From positions 124,001-188,000 of the forward strand of contig NZ_JACVMN010000001.1 of NCBI RefSeq assembly GCF_014698935.1: a stretch of DNA of 64,000 bases. Reading direction: 5' to 3'. The notes under the pieces are model-generated. The model saw nothing but the letters and a program-made list of their open reading frames with translations, did no database searches and was not told the origin of the DNA. Origin of the DNA: Flagellimonas sp. S3867. Lineage in GTDB: Bacteria > Bacteroidota > Bacteroidia > Flavobacteriales > Flavobacteriaceae. This document shows positions 49,920 through 59,126 of the stretch, one piece after another. Numbering within the stretch: position 1 is the first letter of the stretch; every line of letters begins with the position of its first letter. A program made the position numbers and the translations under genes.

Positions 49920-51536
49920 ATGGAATCCATTTTGGAAACGGCAGATTGGTGGGTGCTGGCAGCATATCTTTTGGCACTGATAGGAGTTGCTATTTGGGTA
50001 GTGCTCCAAAAGAATAAAAACACAGAAGATTACTTTTTGGCCGGGCGAAACGTGGGCTGGTTTGTGATTGGCGCCTCCATTTTTGCTTCCAATATCGGTT
50101 CAGAACATGTTGTGGGATTGGCAGGGACCGGTGCCGAATCTGGGATGCCAATGGCACATTACGAACTACATGCTTGGATTGTATTGCTCTTGGGTTGGTT
50201 GTTTTTGCCATTTTATTTCAGAAGCAAAGCGTTTACAATGCCCGAGTTTTTGGAAAAACGATTTGATAGTCGTTCAAGGTGGTTTCTTTCCGTTTTCTCG
50301 TTGGTCGGCTATGTGATTACCAAAGTTTCGGTAACCATTTATGCTGGCGGTATTGTGGTTTCTGAACTCTTGGGAATCCCTTTTTGGTATGGAGCTATAG
50401 GAATTGTGGTTTTTACCGGGGCTTATACCATAATAGGAGGGATGAAGGCCGTAATTTATACCGAAACACTGCAAACGGTCATTCTTATAGCCGGATCGTT
50501 GGTCATTACTTATTTGGGCTTGCAAGAAGTAGGAGGATGGGAAGAGCTTCGCTCCGTGGCCGGAAGTGAACATTTTAATATGTGGCGACCCATTTCAGAC
50601 CCAGATTTTCCATGGACCGGAATGTTGTTTGGGGGGACCATTGTTGGAATCTGGTATTGGTGCACGGACCAATACATCGTGCAGCGCACCTTAGCGGCCA
50701 ATAATATTAAAATTGGAAGAAGGGGAGCTATATTTGGGGCTTACCTTAAGTTGTTGCCCATCTTTATTTTCCTTATCCCAGGAATCATAGCCTTTGCTCT
50801 TGCCAAACAAGGTGTGTTGACCTATGAAAAAAGTGATGAGGTGTTTCCAGTACTTGTAAAAACATTGCTTCCCGTTGGGTTAAAAGGATTGGTGGCCGGT
50901 GGATTGATGGCTGCGTTAATGAGTTCTCTTGCCTCTGTATTTAATTCATGCTCAACTATTTTCACTATTGATATCTATAAAAAATTAAAACCGCTTACTG
51001 CGGAAAAAAAACTCCTGCAAATTGGAAAAGTGGCTACGTCAATTGTGGTGATTTTGGGTATTATCTGGATTCCCATCATGGAAAAGATTGGTGGAGGGGT
51101 GTTATATCAATACCTTCAAAGCGTACAATCCTATATTGCTCCGCCCATAACCGCAGTTTTTTTGTTGGGAATTGTTTGGAAACGGGTAAATTCAAAAGCA
51201 GCTATTGTAACCCTTTTTTCGGGATTGGTAATGGCAGCACTTCGTATTTTGGCCGAAATATATCAAACAGACCTCTCTGGGGTTCTTTTATCCTTTGCCA
51301 CAATCAATTTTGCCCATATGGCAATTTTCATGTTCCTTTTTTCATTGATGATTTGTATTGGGGTTAGTTTAGCCACCAACCCTCCGGATTATGCATTGAT
51401 CAAAGGACTTACTTTTGGAACACTATCGAACAAGGACAAACAATTGAACCGTGAAAGTATATCCGTTATTGATGTTGTACTTTCACTGGCGCTTGTTGCA
51501 GTGGTAATTTTCATTCTGGCATATTTTACTGGGTGA
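49920..51536 (+). CDS. Sodium:solute symporter (SSS family), probable xylose importer
   Basis: 538 residues, about 14 membrane helices. Typical SSS opening: WWVLAAYLLALIGVAIWVVL, then NTEDYFLAGRNVGWFVIGAS and ASNIGSEHVVGLAGTGAESG, like sugar symporters (SglT type). A later GTIVGIWYWCTDQYIVQRTL and LVAGGLMAALMSSLASVFNS match the family core. Na+-coupled uptake of xylose is inferred from its place between xylA and the LacI gene. The TGA (51534–51536) overlaps the GAAACGTTTC operator of the regulator. Confidence 0.9.
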   Translation: MESILETADWWVLAAYLLALIGVAIWVVLQKNKNTEDYFLAGRNVGWFVIGASIFASNIGSEHVVGLAGTGAESGMPMAHYELHAWIVLLLGWLFLPFYFRSKAFTMPEFLEKRFDSRSRWFLSVFSLVGYVITKVSVTIYAGGIVVSELLGIPFWYGAIGIVVFTGAYTIIGGMKAVIYTETLQTVILIAGSLVITYLGLQEVGGWEELRSVAGSEHFNMWRPISDPDFPWTGMLFGGTIVGIWYWCTDQYIVQRTLAANNIKIGRRGAIFGAYLKLLPIFIFLIPGIIAFALAKQGVLTYEKSDEVFPVLVKTLLPVGLKGLVAGGLMAALMSSLASVFNSCSTIFTIDIYKKLKPLTAEKKLLQIGKVATSIVVILGIIWIPIMEKIGGGVLYQYLQSVQSYIAPPITAVFLLGIVWKRVNSKAAIVTLFSGLVMAALRILAEIYQTDLSGVLLSFATINFAHMAIFMFLFSLMICIGVSLATNPPDYALIKGLTFGTLSNKDKQLNRESISVIDVVLSLALVAVVIFILAYFTG

Positions 51537-51544
51537 AACGTTTC
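51535..51544. promoter_or_regulatory. LacI-type operator before the regulator gene
   Basis: GAAACGTTTC is a perfect 10-bp palindrome, extended to TGAAACGTTTCG. It lies 22 bases before the regulator start and overlaps the symporter stop. It is the canonical LacI-family half-site arrangement and resembles the dyad before xylB. Confidence 0.7.
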
Positions 51545-51566
51545 GGATTTGTGAAATCTGTGGATT

Positions 51567-52586
51567 ATGAAAAAACTTACCTTAAAAGATATTGCCTCAC
51601 ATTTTGGTGTGTCCATTTCCACGGTTTCAAAATCACTTAAGGACAGTGCAGAGATCAGCAAAGAGGTGAAATTCAAAATACAAGAATTCGCCAAGGAAAA
51701 TCATTATAAACCCAATCGAATTGCCCTTAATCTGTTGAACAAAACCACAAAAGCCATTGGGGTTATTGTACCTAATATTTTAAATTATTTTTTCACCCAG
51801 GTTTTTTACGGAATTGAACAATCTGCCAATGCCCGGGGTTACACGATTATAAGTTGCATATCGGATGAATCTTATAAAAAGGAGCTTCAAACTGTTGAAT
51901 TGTTAGGGTCTGGTATAGTTGATGGACTCATTCTATCACTTTCAGAAGAAACACAAGCAAAGAGTAAAACGGAACATCTTCAGAATATTATCGAAAACCA
52001 GATTCCCATGGTTTTATTTGACAGGGTCAGCGAACAGGTAAATTGTGATAAAATTGTAGTGGATGATTTTGAGGCTGGATACAATACCACAAACCATTTA
52101 TTAAAAACCGGCTGTAAAAAAATAGCCATTATTTCCACCATTTACAATTCAAGTGTGGGTAAGCTAAGGGTCGAAGGTTATAAAAAGGCATTGAAAGAAA
52201 ACAACTTGGATTATGAGCAAAAAAATGTGGTCAAAGTTGGTAGAAATGACGATTTACAACTTTTGATATCGTTGCTTTTGGATGATAAGGAAATTGATGC
52301 CATCATTGCTTTGGATGAAATGACCGCTGTGGACACCCTGAATATTTTAAAATTAAAAGGAATTGCAGTGCCCAATGAAATATCGATTGTTGGCTTCACC
52401 AATGGTAGATTATCTAAATATGTGTCTCCTGCACTGACCATGGTGAGTCAGCACGGAAAGTATATTGGGGAACTAGCCGCCAACATTCTTATAGATCGCA
52501 TCGAATACGAAGGAGAGATGCCGTTTACCACCAAGTTGGTTAAGACCAGCCTCATTGAACGGGATTCAACCAAGAGAATCGAATGA
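51567..52586 (+). CDS. LacI-family regulator of the xylose genes
   Basis: 339 residues. N-terminal HTH: TLKDIASHFGVSISTVSKSL, hinge region HYKPNRIALNLLNKTTK, then a periplasmic-binding-protein-like sensor (AIGVIVPNILNYFFTQVFYG, GCKKIAIISTIYNSSVGKLR, ISIVGFTNGRLSKYVSP). LacI regulators bind palindromes through YxPN-type hinge helices; matching sites lie just upstream and before xylB. Likely a repressor of its own gene and the xyl operon, with a sugar or its derivative as inducer. Confidence 0.92.
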   Translation: MKKLTLKDIASHFGVSISTVSKSLKDSAEISKEVKFKIQEFAKENHYKPNRIALNLLNKTTKAIGVIVPNILNYFFTQVFYGIEQSANARGYTIISCISDESYKKELQTVELLGSGIVDGLILSLSEETQAKSKTEHLQNIIENQIPMVLFDRVSEQVNCDKIVVDDFEAGYNTTNHLLKTGCKKIAIISTIYNSSVGKLRVEGYKKALKENNLDYEQKNVVKVGRNDDLQLLISLLLDDKEIDAIIALDEMTAVDTLNILKLKGIAVPNEISIVGFTNGRLSKYVSPALTMVSQHGKYIGELAANILIDRIEYEGEMPFTTKLVKTSLIERDSTKRIE

Positions 52587-52690
52587 TCCGTCTTTGACTT
52601 CGTAGCGCCAAAGATTATTTTCAATTATTTTTTAATCAGAGTTTGTGGTTCTTCCATTTTTTCATTCCTTCGAGACTTAATTTTTTTGAA

Positions 52691-53212
52691 ATGACACTAT
52701 TTGTTGATATGGATGAGGTGCTAGCCGACACCTATGGAGCCCATTTGGAACTATATAAAGAAGAACATGGTGTGCAACTCAACTTATCTGATTGCAACGG
52801 TAAAGAAGCTTGGCAATGCGTGCCCAAAGAACATAGCAAGCAAATGATGAACCATGCTTGGCAGGTTGGTTTCTTCAGAGATTTGGATCTTATTAAAGAT
52901 AGTCGGGAAGTAATGGCTGAACTCGATAAAAAATATGAGGTTTATATCGCTTCGGCTGCGATGCAATTTCCCAATTCCTTAAAGGAAAAATCAGACTGGT
53001 TGGATGAATTCTTTCCATTCATTCCATGGGAAAGACGAGTGCTTTGCGGACATAAATTCATATTAAAAGGAGATATTTTAATAGACGACCGGGCATATAA
53101 TTTGGAAAGTTTTGATGGTCGCTCCATTATGTTTACCTCGCCCCACAATACCAACACCAATGGATTTGAACGTGCAAATTCTTGGAACGAAATCGCGGAT
53201 AAACTTTTGTAA
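52691..53212 (+). CDS. 5'(3')-deoxyribonucleotidase-like HAD phosphatase
   Basis: 173 residues from ATG 52691. An upstream frame start would add 16 residues of low-quality sequence. Catalytic DxD: LFVDMDEVLADTYGAHLELY near residue 4; motif II region KYEVYIASAAMQFPNS; motif IV ILIDDRAYNLESFDG. This is the NT5C-like family that dephosphorylates nucleotides. It lies between the LacI gene and the hydrolase gene (8-base gap to the latter) but is not obviously part of either pathway. Confidence 0.8.
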   Translation: MTLFVDMDEVLADTYGAHLELYKEEHGVQLNLSDCNGKEAWQCVPKEHSKQMMNHAWQVGFFRDLDLIKDSREVMAELDKKYEVYIASAAMQFPNSLKEKSDWLDEFFPFIPWERRVLCGHKFILKGDILIDDRAYNLESFDGRSIMFTSPHNTNTNGFERANSWNEIADKLL

Positions 53213-53220
53213 CTTAGAGC

Positions 53221-53952
53221 ATGCTATTACCAAAAATACTGCGTGTCCCTATTTTGTTATTAAGTCTTTTTCTATTGCAAGGTTGTGCTGCCCAATCAAG
53301 ACTCATCGAAGATGAGATTCAGACAGTGAACACCGAAAACTTAAAATATTACCTGTACTATCCCGAAGGGTACGATTCAGATATTGAAAAAGAATTTGGT
53401 CTCTTGTTGTTTTTACATGGAGGAGGTGAATCCGGTGGTAATTTAGAAGAAATCAAAGAAAATGGACCGCCCAAGCTCTTGGTTGAAGGGAAACAATTTC
53501 CATTTTTGGTACTTGCACCCCAAAATCCCCATAAGAAAAAATGGTGGAATATTGAGGCCGTAGTACAATTGTTGGATTCGGTTACTGAGACCAATAGAGT
53601 GGACAAAAGAAGAGTTTATTTAACAGGTTTAAGTAGAGGTGGAAGCGCTTCTTGGAACCTTGCAGCGCAGTATCCAGATAAGTTCGCTGCCCTAGCCGTT
53701 GTTTGCGGTATGGCCCCGCTACCATATGCCCATTGGATAGATAAGGAAATGCCTATTTGGGTTTTCCATGGAGACCAAGATGAGGTGATTTCGGTGGAAG
53801 AATCGGATAAAATGGTGTCCAAACTGCAGCAAATGAACTATGATGTGAAGTATACGAGGTACAAAGGGGTAGGACATAACTCATGGAGTAGGGCGTACAC
53901 CAATGATTCCCTCTACACATGGTTTAATCAACAAAAAAGGAACGATGAATAA
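53221..53952 (+). CDS. α/β-hydrolase (esterase/phospholipase type), lipoprotein
   Basis: 243 residues with lipobox (LLLSLFLLQGCAAQ). Oxyanion loop LLLFLHGGGESGG near 63; nucleophile Ser in YLTGLSRGGSASWNLA near 140; Asp in IWVFHGDQDEVISV; His in VGHNSWSRAY. This complete triad matches poly(hydroxyalkanoate)/acetyl-ester-type serine hydrolases. Substrate unknown. It overlaps the dipeptidase-like gene by 8 bases, so the two exported hydrolases share a transcript. Confidence 0.88.
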   Translation: MLLPKILRVPILLLSLFLLQGCAAQSRLIEDEIQTVNTENLKYYLYYPEGYDSDIEKEFGLLLFLHGGGESGGNLEEIKENGPPKLLVEGKQFPFLVLAPQNPHKKKWWNIEAVVQLLDSVTETNRVDKRRVYLTGLSRGGSASWNLAAQYPDKFAALAVVCGMAPLPYAHWIDKEMPIWVFHGDQDEVISVEESDKMVSKLQQMNYDVKYTRYKGVGHNSWSRAYTNDSLYTWFNQQKRNDE

Positions 53953-54667
53953 ACTTTTGCCTTACGTTTTACTTATTGTTTTGTGCTCATGCAAACAAAA
54001 GGAACATAAATCAGAAGATGTAGTTGATTCAGAAAGTAAATCAAAGGAAATTGAGGTAATTGATTCGGTTTCCCAACCGGTTTTGGAGAAAACCTTTAAA
54101 TCCTTCGAAGGTCTAGCGGATACAACCTTTGTTAGATTGGCAGATTTCAGTGACGACTTTGCCTACGATATGAGATACGCAACGGAGAACAATTTTTTGA
54201 AGGCCAAGGTATATGATTGTGCGGAATGCTATACACGGGTGAAAACGGCCAAAGCACTTATTAAGGCCAATGACACCTTTATGGAAAAGGGAGTAAAAAT
54301 CAAGTTTTTTGATTGTTACCGGCCCAATTCGGTGCAGTACAAAATGTGGGCGATTGTTCCCAATCCGCAATATGTGGCCGACCCGGTTAAAGGTTCCATT
54401 CATAATAAGGGTGGTGCCGTAGACATTACTTTGGTTGATTTGGAAGGAAATGAATTGGACATGGGAACTGATTTTGATTTTTTTGGAAAAAGAGCATACC
54501 ATGATAATCTTGACCTTCCGGAGGAGATTCTTGTCAATAGAAAATTACTAAAAGAAACCATGGAGGCCTATGGTTTTTGGTCAATCAGAACAGAATGGTG
54601 GCATTATAATCTATCTGCGGCTTCCAATGACAGGGTTGCTAATTTTAAATGGGAGTGCCCGGATTAA
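53945..54667 (+). CDS. D-alanyl-D-alanine dipeptidase-like M15 peptidase (VanX family), lipoprotein
   Basis: 240 residues from ATG 53945. Lipobox VLLIVLCSCKQK. The M15D zinc motifs are present: SIHNKGGAVDITLVD (His and Asp ligands) and TEWWHYNL (catalytic Glu and third His). A DCYRPNSVQYKMW sequence supplies the conserved Arg. The family hydrolyses D-Ala-D-Ala. In envelope-located form it more likely recycles peptidoglycan than confers vancomycin resistance, for which no partner genes are visible. Its end overlaps the convergent methyltransferase gene by 23 bases. Confidence 0.85.
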   Translation: MNKLLPYVLLIVLCSCKQKEHKSEDVVDSESKSKEIEVIDSVSQPVLEKTFKSFEGLADTTFVRLADFSDDFAYDMRYATENNFLKAKVYDCAECYTRVKTAKALIKANDTFMEKGVKIKFFDCYRPNSVQYKMWAIVPNPQYVADPVKGSIHNKGGAVDITLVDLEGNELDMGTDFDFFGKRAYHDNLDLPEEILVNRKLLKETMEAYGFWSIRTEWWHYNLSAASNDRVANFKWECPD

Positions 54668-55841
54668 GCTTTTTGCATAGCAATACCATCAATTTGTCGT
54701 TTACATCGGTGGTAAAAAAGAGATAGCTTTCCCCACCATCCTTTATTTTATGTTTTTTACGAAGCTCCGCTACAGGGATTGGAAAATTTCTGGAGGTGAC
54801 GTTGGCTTTGGTGATGCCCAAATCTTTTATGTTCCTTTTGGAATATGGTATCGTTTTGATGATTTCAAATCTTCTTCCGGGAAAGTCGACCCAATCAGTT
54901 GAGGTATACAAATGAGAATGCTGATGCAGTTTTTTTAATCCAAAAGTATTGGCAACTGATTTAAACCCACCAGATTTTAAAATGGGGGAATTGGGTTCGT
55001 ACAAATATGTTTCTGGAGCGCCAAGAGTAGATGTGGTTTCTTGTTCTTCTTGTAGTTTAAAATCAAACACCTCCTCATATCCTTTTACCAAATTGACCGT
55101 CTTAATGGCTATGTCTCCATCAAATCCATACGCTAATACAAAAAGAAGCTCCTTTACATCATTATGGAGAGCAACAACATGGACTTCCTTTACAAAATCT
55201 AGTTCCTTAATCCCTTGTGAAATATCAAGAAGCGGAGAAGTTTTCACAAGAATATTCGTGGTCTTTTCAAAAATAGAGGGGAGGTATTCTGGTAAATTGG
55301 GAATACAATCTTTCAGCAAGAAAACTTTTCCTTTGCTACCACTTCGGCGTGAAGGGTCAATATAGACCCAATCAAATTTTTGATTGGATTTTTTTAAAAG
55401 TTCAATTCCATCTTCTGAAAAACAGCTGATGTTTTTCTGACCCAAAACCTCAAAATTGTACTTGGCAATTTCACTGAGTTCAGGATTGATTTCGCAATGA
55501 AAAAGATTTCTTATTTCTTTGGAAAAAAAGTAGGTATCCACACCAAACCCACCAGTAACATCCAATAGTGTTTTTCCACCTATCAACCGTGCTTTATAGG
55601 CCGCCGTCCGTTCTGAACTGGTCTGTTCAATGTTGCGTTTGTTTGGGAAATAAATACCTTCGGTATTGAACCAAGTTGGGAGCTTGTCCTTACACTTTTT
55701 TTTGGCTTCCAACTGTTCGGCGAGTTCTTTTTGGGAAATGCCCTCGAAAAGCTGCTTCTTTAGCAAAACTGACATGATGTCAGCATTCCAATTATTATTT
55801 ATAAAATCTTGAACACCAGTATTTAATATCAATTTATTCAA
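54645..55841 (-). CDS. Class I SAM-dependent methyltransferase with THUMP-like C-terminus
   Basis: 398 residues from TTG 55841. The methyltransferase fold has LLDVTGGFGVDTYFFSKE (motif I, about 96), CEINPELSEIAKYNFEVLG and the catalytic DPSRRSG near 170. The C-terminal part (ADLGITKANVTSRNFP-like, GGESYLFFTTDVNDKLMV) is the THUMP-like domain found in these Bacteroidota enzymes. The substrate is probably RNA. Convergent with the dipeptidase gene and in one run with the AI-2E family transporter and DUF4159 gene. Confidence 0.8.
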   Translation of the reverse strand: MNKLILNTGVQDFINNNWNADIMSVLLKKQLFEGISQKELAEQLEAKKKCKDKLPTWFNTEGIYFPNKRNIEQTSSERTAAYKARLIGGKTLLDVTGGFGVDTYFFSKEIRNLFHCEINPELSEIAKYNFEVLGQKNISCFSEDGIELLKKSNQKFDWVYIDPSRRSGSKGKVFLLKDCIPNLPEYLPSIFEKTTNILVKTSPLLDISQGIKELDFVKEVHVVALHNDVKELLFVLAYGFDGDIAIKTVNLVKGYEEVFDFKLQEEQETTSTLGAPETYLYEPNSPILKSGGFKSVANTFGLKKLHQHSHLYTSTDWVDFPGRRFEIIKTIPYSKRNIKDLGITKANVTSRNFPIPVAELRKKHKIKDGGESYLFFTTDVNDKLMVLLCKKLNPGTPI

Positions 55842-55848
55842 ACTGACA

Positions 55849-56949
55849 CTATAAATTTTTGGTTAGCTTTTTTACAAAGGTATTTTCGGCTAAAAATTCC
55901 TTTAAAATCACTTTTATAGCTGTATATCCGGGTACCGCAACCACCATTCCAACCACACCAAAAACAAGCCCGGCAATAATAATGACCAAGAAGATTTCCA
56001 GTGGATGTGACTTCACGCTGGTTGAAAATATAAAAGGCTGTGAAAAGAAATTATCTATAAGTTGACCTATTGTCAAACCGAGTAAAACATAAAGCGCTTT
56101 GGGTAAAATTACTGTGCTAAAATCGGCACCTAAAAAACTGGTCATCGTGAGGGTGATCATAATGGCTCCGCCAATGATGGGACCGATGTACGGAATAATG
56201 TTGAACAACGCACATAGGAACGCAATAACAATGGCATTTTCTACGCCAACGATGAGCAAGGCAATTGTGTAGATGACAAACAAAATAAAAAGTTGAAGGA
56301 GGATGCCCGCAAAATATCTTGAAAGCAATCCATTGATTTTATCGACGGATTTTACCAAGTTACTTTCTTTATTGTCCGGAACAAAAATCAACATACCATT
56401 TTGAAACAGCTTGCTGTCTTTCAAAAAGAAAAAGGAAATAAAAAGTACTGAGAAAAGACCAATGCTAAAACTGCTCAGTGTGTTCACAAAGGAGTTAAGG
56501 AAGTTTGGAATGAAACCCAAATCAAGGCCTTCCAAAACATTTTTTTCCAAGTCAGAATCCTGTATAAGATCATTGACATTATCCGATGTTGCTCCAAAAT
56601 ATTCCAAAATTTGAAGGTATAGAGTGTTCACATCAGCTTTTAGGGCTTCAATATCCAATAACGAGAGGTTCTTGCTCTGTTCGGAAATGAGGGGAATAAA
56701 CAAGGCTAGAATCCCCATAAAAATAGCCAACATCAAAACCATTGTCACGATAACGGCCAGCGTATTTGGAAATTTTAATTTTCTTCTTAAAAAGAGAACA
56801 ATTGGCCTGCCTAGCAAGGCTATGACCGCAGCAATGGCTAAATATGCCAAAACGGATTGTATCTTGAAAAGAAAATAGCCCAAGAGCACCACTCCGGTGA
56901 TTATAGCTACCGCCCTTATAATTCCATTGGCTATAATTTTTGAATTCAT
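55849..56949 (-). CDS. AI-2E family transporter (PerM-like)
   Basis: 366 residues with 7–8 membrane helices. Start VLLGYFLFKIQSVLAYLAIA, followed by a large loop with LQDSDLE-like acidic residues, then the conserved CALFNIIPYIGPIIGGAIMI, typical of the AI-2E exporter/PerM family, and LIDNFFSQPFIFSTSVKSHP. Known members move small molecules or ions; the substrate is not defined. Starts 3 bases after the DUF4159 stop and precedes the methyltransferase. Confidence 0.88.
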   Translation of the reverse strand: MNSKIIANGIIRAVAIITGVVLLGYFLFKIQSVLAYLAIAAVIALLGRPIVLFLRRKLKFPNTLAVIVTMVLMLAIFMGILALFIPLISEQSKNLSLLDIEALKADVNTLYLQILEYFGATSDNVNDLIQDSDLEKNVLEGLDLGFIPNFLNSFVNTLSSFSIGLFSVLFISFFFLKDSKLFQNGMLIFVPDNKESNLVKSVDKINGLLSRYFAGILLQLFILFVIYTIALLIVGVENAIVIAFLCALFNIIPYIGPIIGGAIMITLTMTSFLGADFSTVILPKALYVLLGLTIGQLIDNFFSQPFIFSTSVKSHPLEIFLVIIIAGLVFGVVGMVVAVPGYTAIKVILKEFLAENTFVKKLTKNL

Positions 56950-56952
56950 GTG

Positions 56953-57603
56953 CTAACTTTTAAACGCGTATTCCAAAATATTGGCGCCCATTTGTAATGC
57001 TTTTAATCTGACTTCTTCGGGATCGTTGTGAACGGAGGGGTCTTCCCAACCATCGCCAAGGTCGCTTTCAAATGTAAATAATAACAACAATCTTCCTTCT
57101 TCAAAAATTCCAAGGGCTTGGGGTCTTTTTCCATCGTGCTCATGGATTTTTGGTAGCCCTTCGGGAAAAGAATAGCGCTGGTTGAATATGGGATGGTCTG
57201 CGCCAAGTTCTTCCAGTTGTTTTTCAGGAAAAATTTTCTCTAACTCCCGTCTCAGATAGGGTTCCATGCCATAATTATCATCAATATGTAAAAACCCACC
57301 GGAAAGGAGATAGGTTCTCAAATTTTCTGCCTCCTCATCTGAAAAGAAAACATTACCATGACCGGTCATGTGAAGATAGGGATATTGAAAAATGGAAACA
57401 CTGCCCACTTCGACAGCTTCTGGTTTTTTGTTGATTTTGGTTCCGATGTTATCGTTGCAGAATTCAATGAGGTTGGGTAAGGCCGTGGGGTTGGAATACC
57501 AATCACCCCCACCTCCATATTTTAGAATGGCTATCTGTTGTGCATTAGTATGTGCAATCACAAAAAAAGTTAAAAAACAGCTCAAAAGGGTAAGTTGTCT
57601 CAT
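56953..57603 (-). CDS. DUF4159 secreted protein
   Basis: 216 residues with signal peptide (LLSCFLTFFVIAHTNAQ). The DUF4159 pattern is present: ILKYGGGGDWYSNPTALPNL, PYLHMTGHGNVFFSDEEAEN, LLSGGFLHIDDNYGMEPYLR and FPEGLPKIHEHDG. The family resembles a glutamine-amidotransferase-like fold without known enzymatic role; proteins of this kind accompany gliding and secretion genes in flavobacteria. It leads the operon with the AI-2E transporter. Confidence 0.85.
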   Translation of the reverse strand: MRQLTLLSCFLTFFVIAHTNAQQIAILKYGGGGDWYSNPTALPNLIEFCNDNIGTKINKKPEAVEVGSVSIFQYPYLHMTGHGNVFFSDEEAENLRTYLLSGGFLHIDDNYGMEPYLRRELEKIFPEKQLEELGADHPIFNQRYSFPEGLPKIHEHDGKRPQALGIFEEGRLLLLFTFESDLGDGWEDPSVHNDPEEVRLKALQMGANILEYAFKS

Positions 57604-57642
57604 GTAGGTGCGAATAACTTAGTAATCAAAAGTACAGTATTC

Positions 57643-58425
57643 ATGTTTAAAAAAATCTTAATTCCTTCATTTGCATTTTTTGGAATGTCGTTGTTGGCTC
57701 TTATTACCGCTAGAGTGGAAGATCGGGCCATGGAGGTAAATAAAATTGAAAAGAGCGCATATAACCCTGTGGTGGTGTTAGAACTTTTCACTTCCCAGGG
57801 CTGTTCCAGTTGCCCCCCGGCGGATATGTTACTCGAAAGGGCCAAAAAACAATATCCTGAAGAAGTTTTTGCCTTGTCGTACCATGTAGATTATTGGAAT
57901 TATATTGGATGGGAAGACCCCTTTAGCAAGTCAATATTTACAAGAAAGCAGAGGGATTACAATCGTAAATTTAAATATCGAAGTAACTATACTCCACAAT
58001 TGGTTGTAAATGGAAAGGAACATTTTGTAGGCTCCAATAGTTCCAAATTGACCTCAAACATCGCAACCTATAGAACCGAAAAAACTGCGAACAAGGTAGT
58101 GCTCAAAAATGTTGTCACATCAGATTTTGGTATTTCATTTGATTTTGGTGTGAATGGAAATTTGGAAAGAAAACAGCTCAGGGCGGTTTTGGTTTTGGAT
58201 GAACGTACAACATCTGTTAAGCGAGGTGAAAATAGAAACCGAACCTTAAAGAACAGCAATATCGTTGTTGCTGAAAAATATATTGCCTTGCAATCATCGG
58301 GAGGAAAGTCTTCGATCTCCATACCAAACATTGTATCTAAAGGCGAAGATTTGACCTTAATGCTACTTGTTGAGGCTGATAATCTTGATGTTACCGCTGC
58401 CGCAAAAGCCTCTGTAAAGCTTTAA
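57643..58425 (+). CDS. DUF1223 thioredoxin-fold exported protein
   Basis: 260 residues from ATG 57643. N-terminal hydrophobic anchor or signal (LIPSFAFFGMSLLALITA). The DUF1223 hallmark VVVLELFTSQGCSSCPPADM carries the CSSC redox pair. SYHVDYWNYIGWEDPF and YTPQLVVNGKEHFVGS follow, then a β-rich C-terminus. A periplasmic redox or substrate-binding role is inferred from the fold. Converges with rsmE and overlaps its end by 4 bases. Confidence 0.85.
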   Translation: MFKKILIPSFAFFGMSLLALITARVEDRAMEVNKIEKSAYNPVVVLELFTSQGCSSCPPADMLLERAKKQYPEEVFALSYHVDYWNYIGWEDPFSKSIFTRKQRDYNRKFKYRSNYTPQLVVNGKEHFVGSNSSKLTSNIATYRTEKTANKVVLKNVVTSDFGISFDFGVNGNLERKQLRAVLVLDERTTSVKRGENRNRTLKNSNIVVAEKYIALQSSGGKSSISIPNIVSKGEDLTLMLLVEADNLDVTAAAKASVKL

Positions 58426-59126
58426 TTGTTGATAATGGAAACTGTGGAACAGGCTACTATGGCAGCGGTTTCTGTTCGTAGGCGGGTGTTGCCGAGCGAA
58501 ACAGGTACAAATCCCTTTTCTTGAGCCATTGAAATTTCCGAAGCACTAAAATCTCCTTCGGGGCCAATCAATATGGTAATATCTTTATCGGCCGCGACGC
58601 GCCTTTTAAATTCCATTTTTTCGCCTTTATCACAATGTGCAATAAACTTTAACCCTTTTATTTCTTGCTTTAGGTATTGCTTGTAGGTGATAGGAGGGTT
58701 CAATTTGGGCAAAAAGGTTTGTAGGGATTGTTTCATTGCTGATTGAAGTACTCGTTCCATTCGTTCCATTTTCAGGGTCTTTCGTTCGGAACGCTCACAA
58801 ATTATAGGTGTAATTTCATCGACACCAATTTCAGTGACTTTCTCCAAAAACCATTCATATCGGTCGTTCATTTTGGTTGGGGCAACCACCAAATGCAAAC
58901 TATAACGTTTGGGTATACTCTTGTCTTCTGAAACTATTTGAGCTTTACATTTTTTAGGGTCTGCTATAAGAATTTCAGCTTCAAAAAGGTATCCCCTCCC
59001 GTTGGTAATATGCAAAATATCGCCCTCTTTTTTACGGAGTACCTTAACGATATGTTTACTTTCTTCCGCAGAGAAGAAAAATTGCTTAAAACTATTATCA
59101 AGTGTGGGATTATAGAATAGTTGCAT
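58422..59126 (-). CDS. rsmE: 16S rRNA m3U1498 methyltransferase
   Basis: 234 residues. SPOUT-class rRNA methyltransferase: N-terminal PUA-like domain (FSAEESKHIVKVLRKKEGD), then the knot with ITILIGPEGDFSASEISMAQ near 190 and SLGNTRLRTETAAIVACSTV at the end, the trefoil-knot SAM-binding sequence of RsmE. It methylates U1498 in 16S rRNA. Co-directional with the TfoX-domain gene, one base apart. Confidence 0.92.
   Translation of the reverse strand: MQLFYNPTLDNSFKQFFFSAEESKHIVKVLRKKEGDILHITNGRGYLFEAEILIADPKKCKAQIVSEDKSIPKRYSLHLVVAPTKMNDRYEWFLEKVTEIGVDEITPIICERSERKTLKMERMERVLQSAMKQSLQTFLPKLNPPITYKQYLKQEIKGLKFIAHCDKGEKMEFKRRVAADKDITILIGPEGDFSASEISMAQEKGFVPVSLGNTRLRTETAAIVACSTVSIINN

Noticed and set aside
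53945..54667. Vancomycin resistance gene
   Set aside because: Only the VanX-type peptidase is present; there are no VanH, VanA or regulator genes, and a Gram-negative envelope already excludes the drug.
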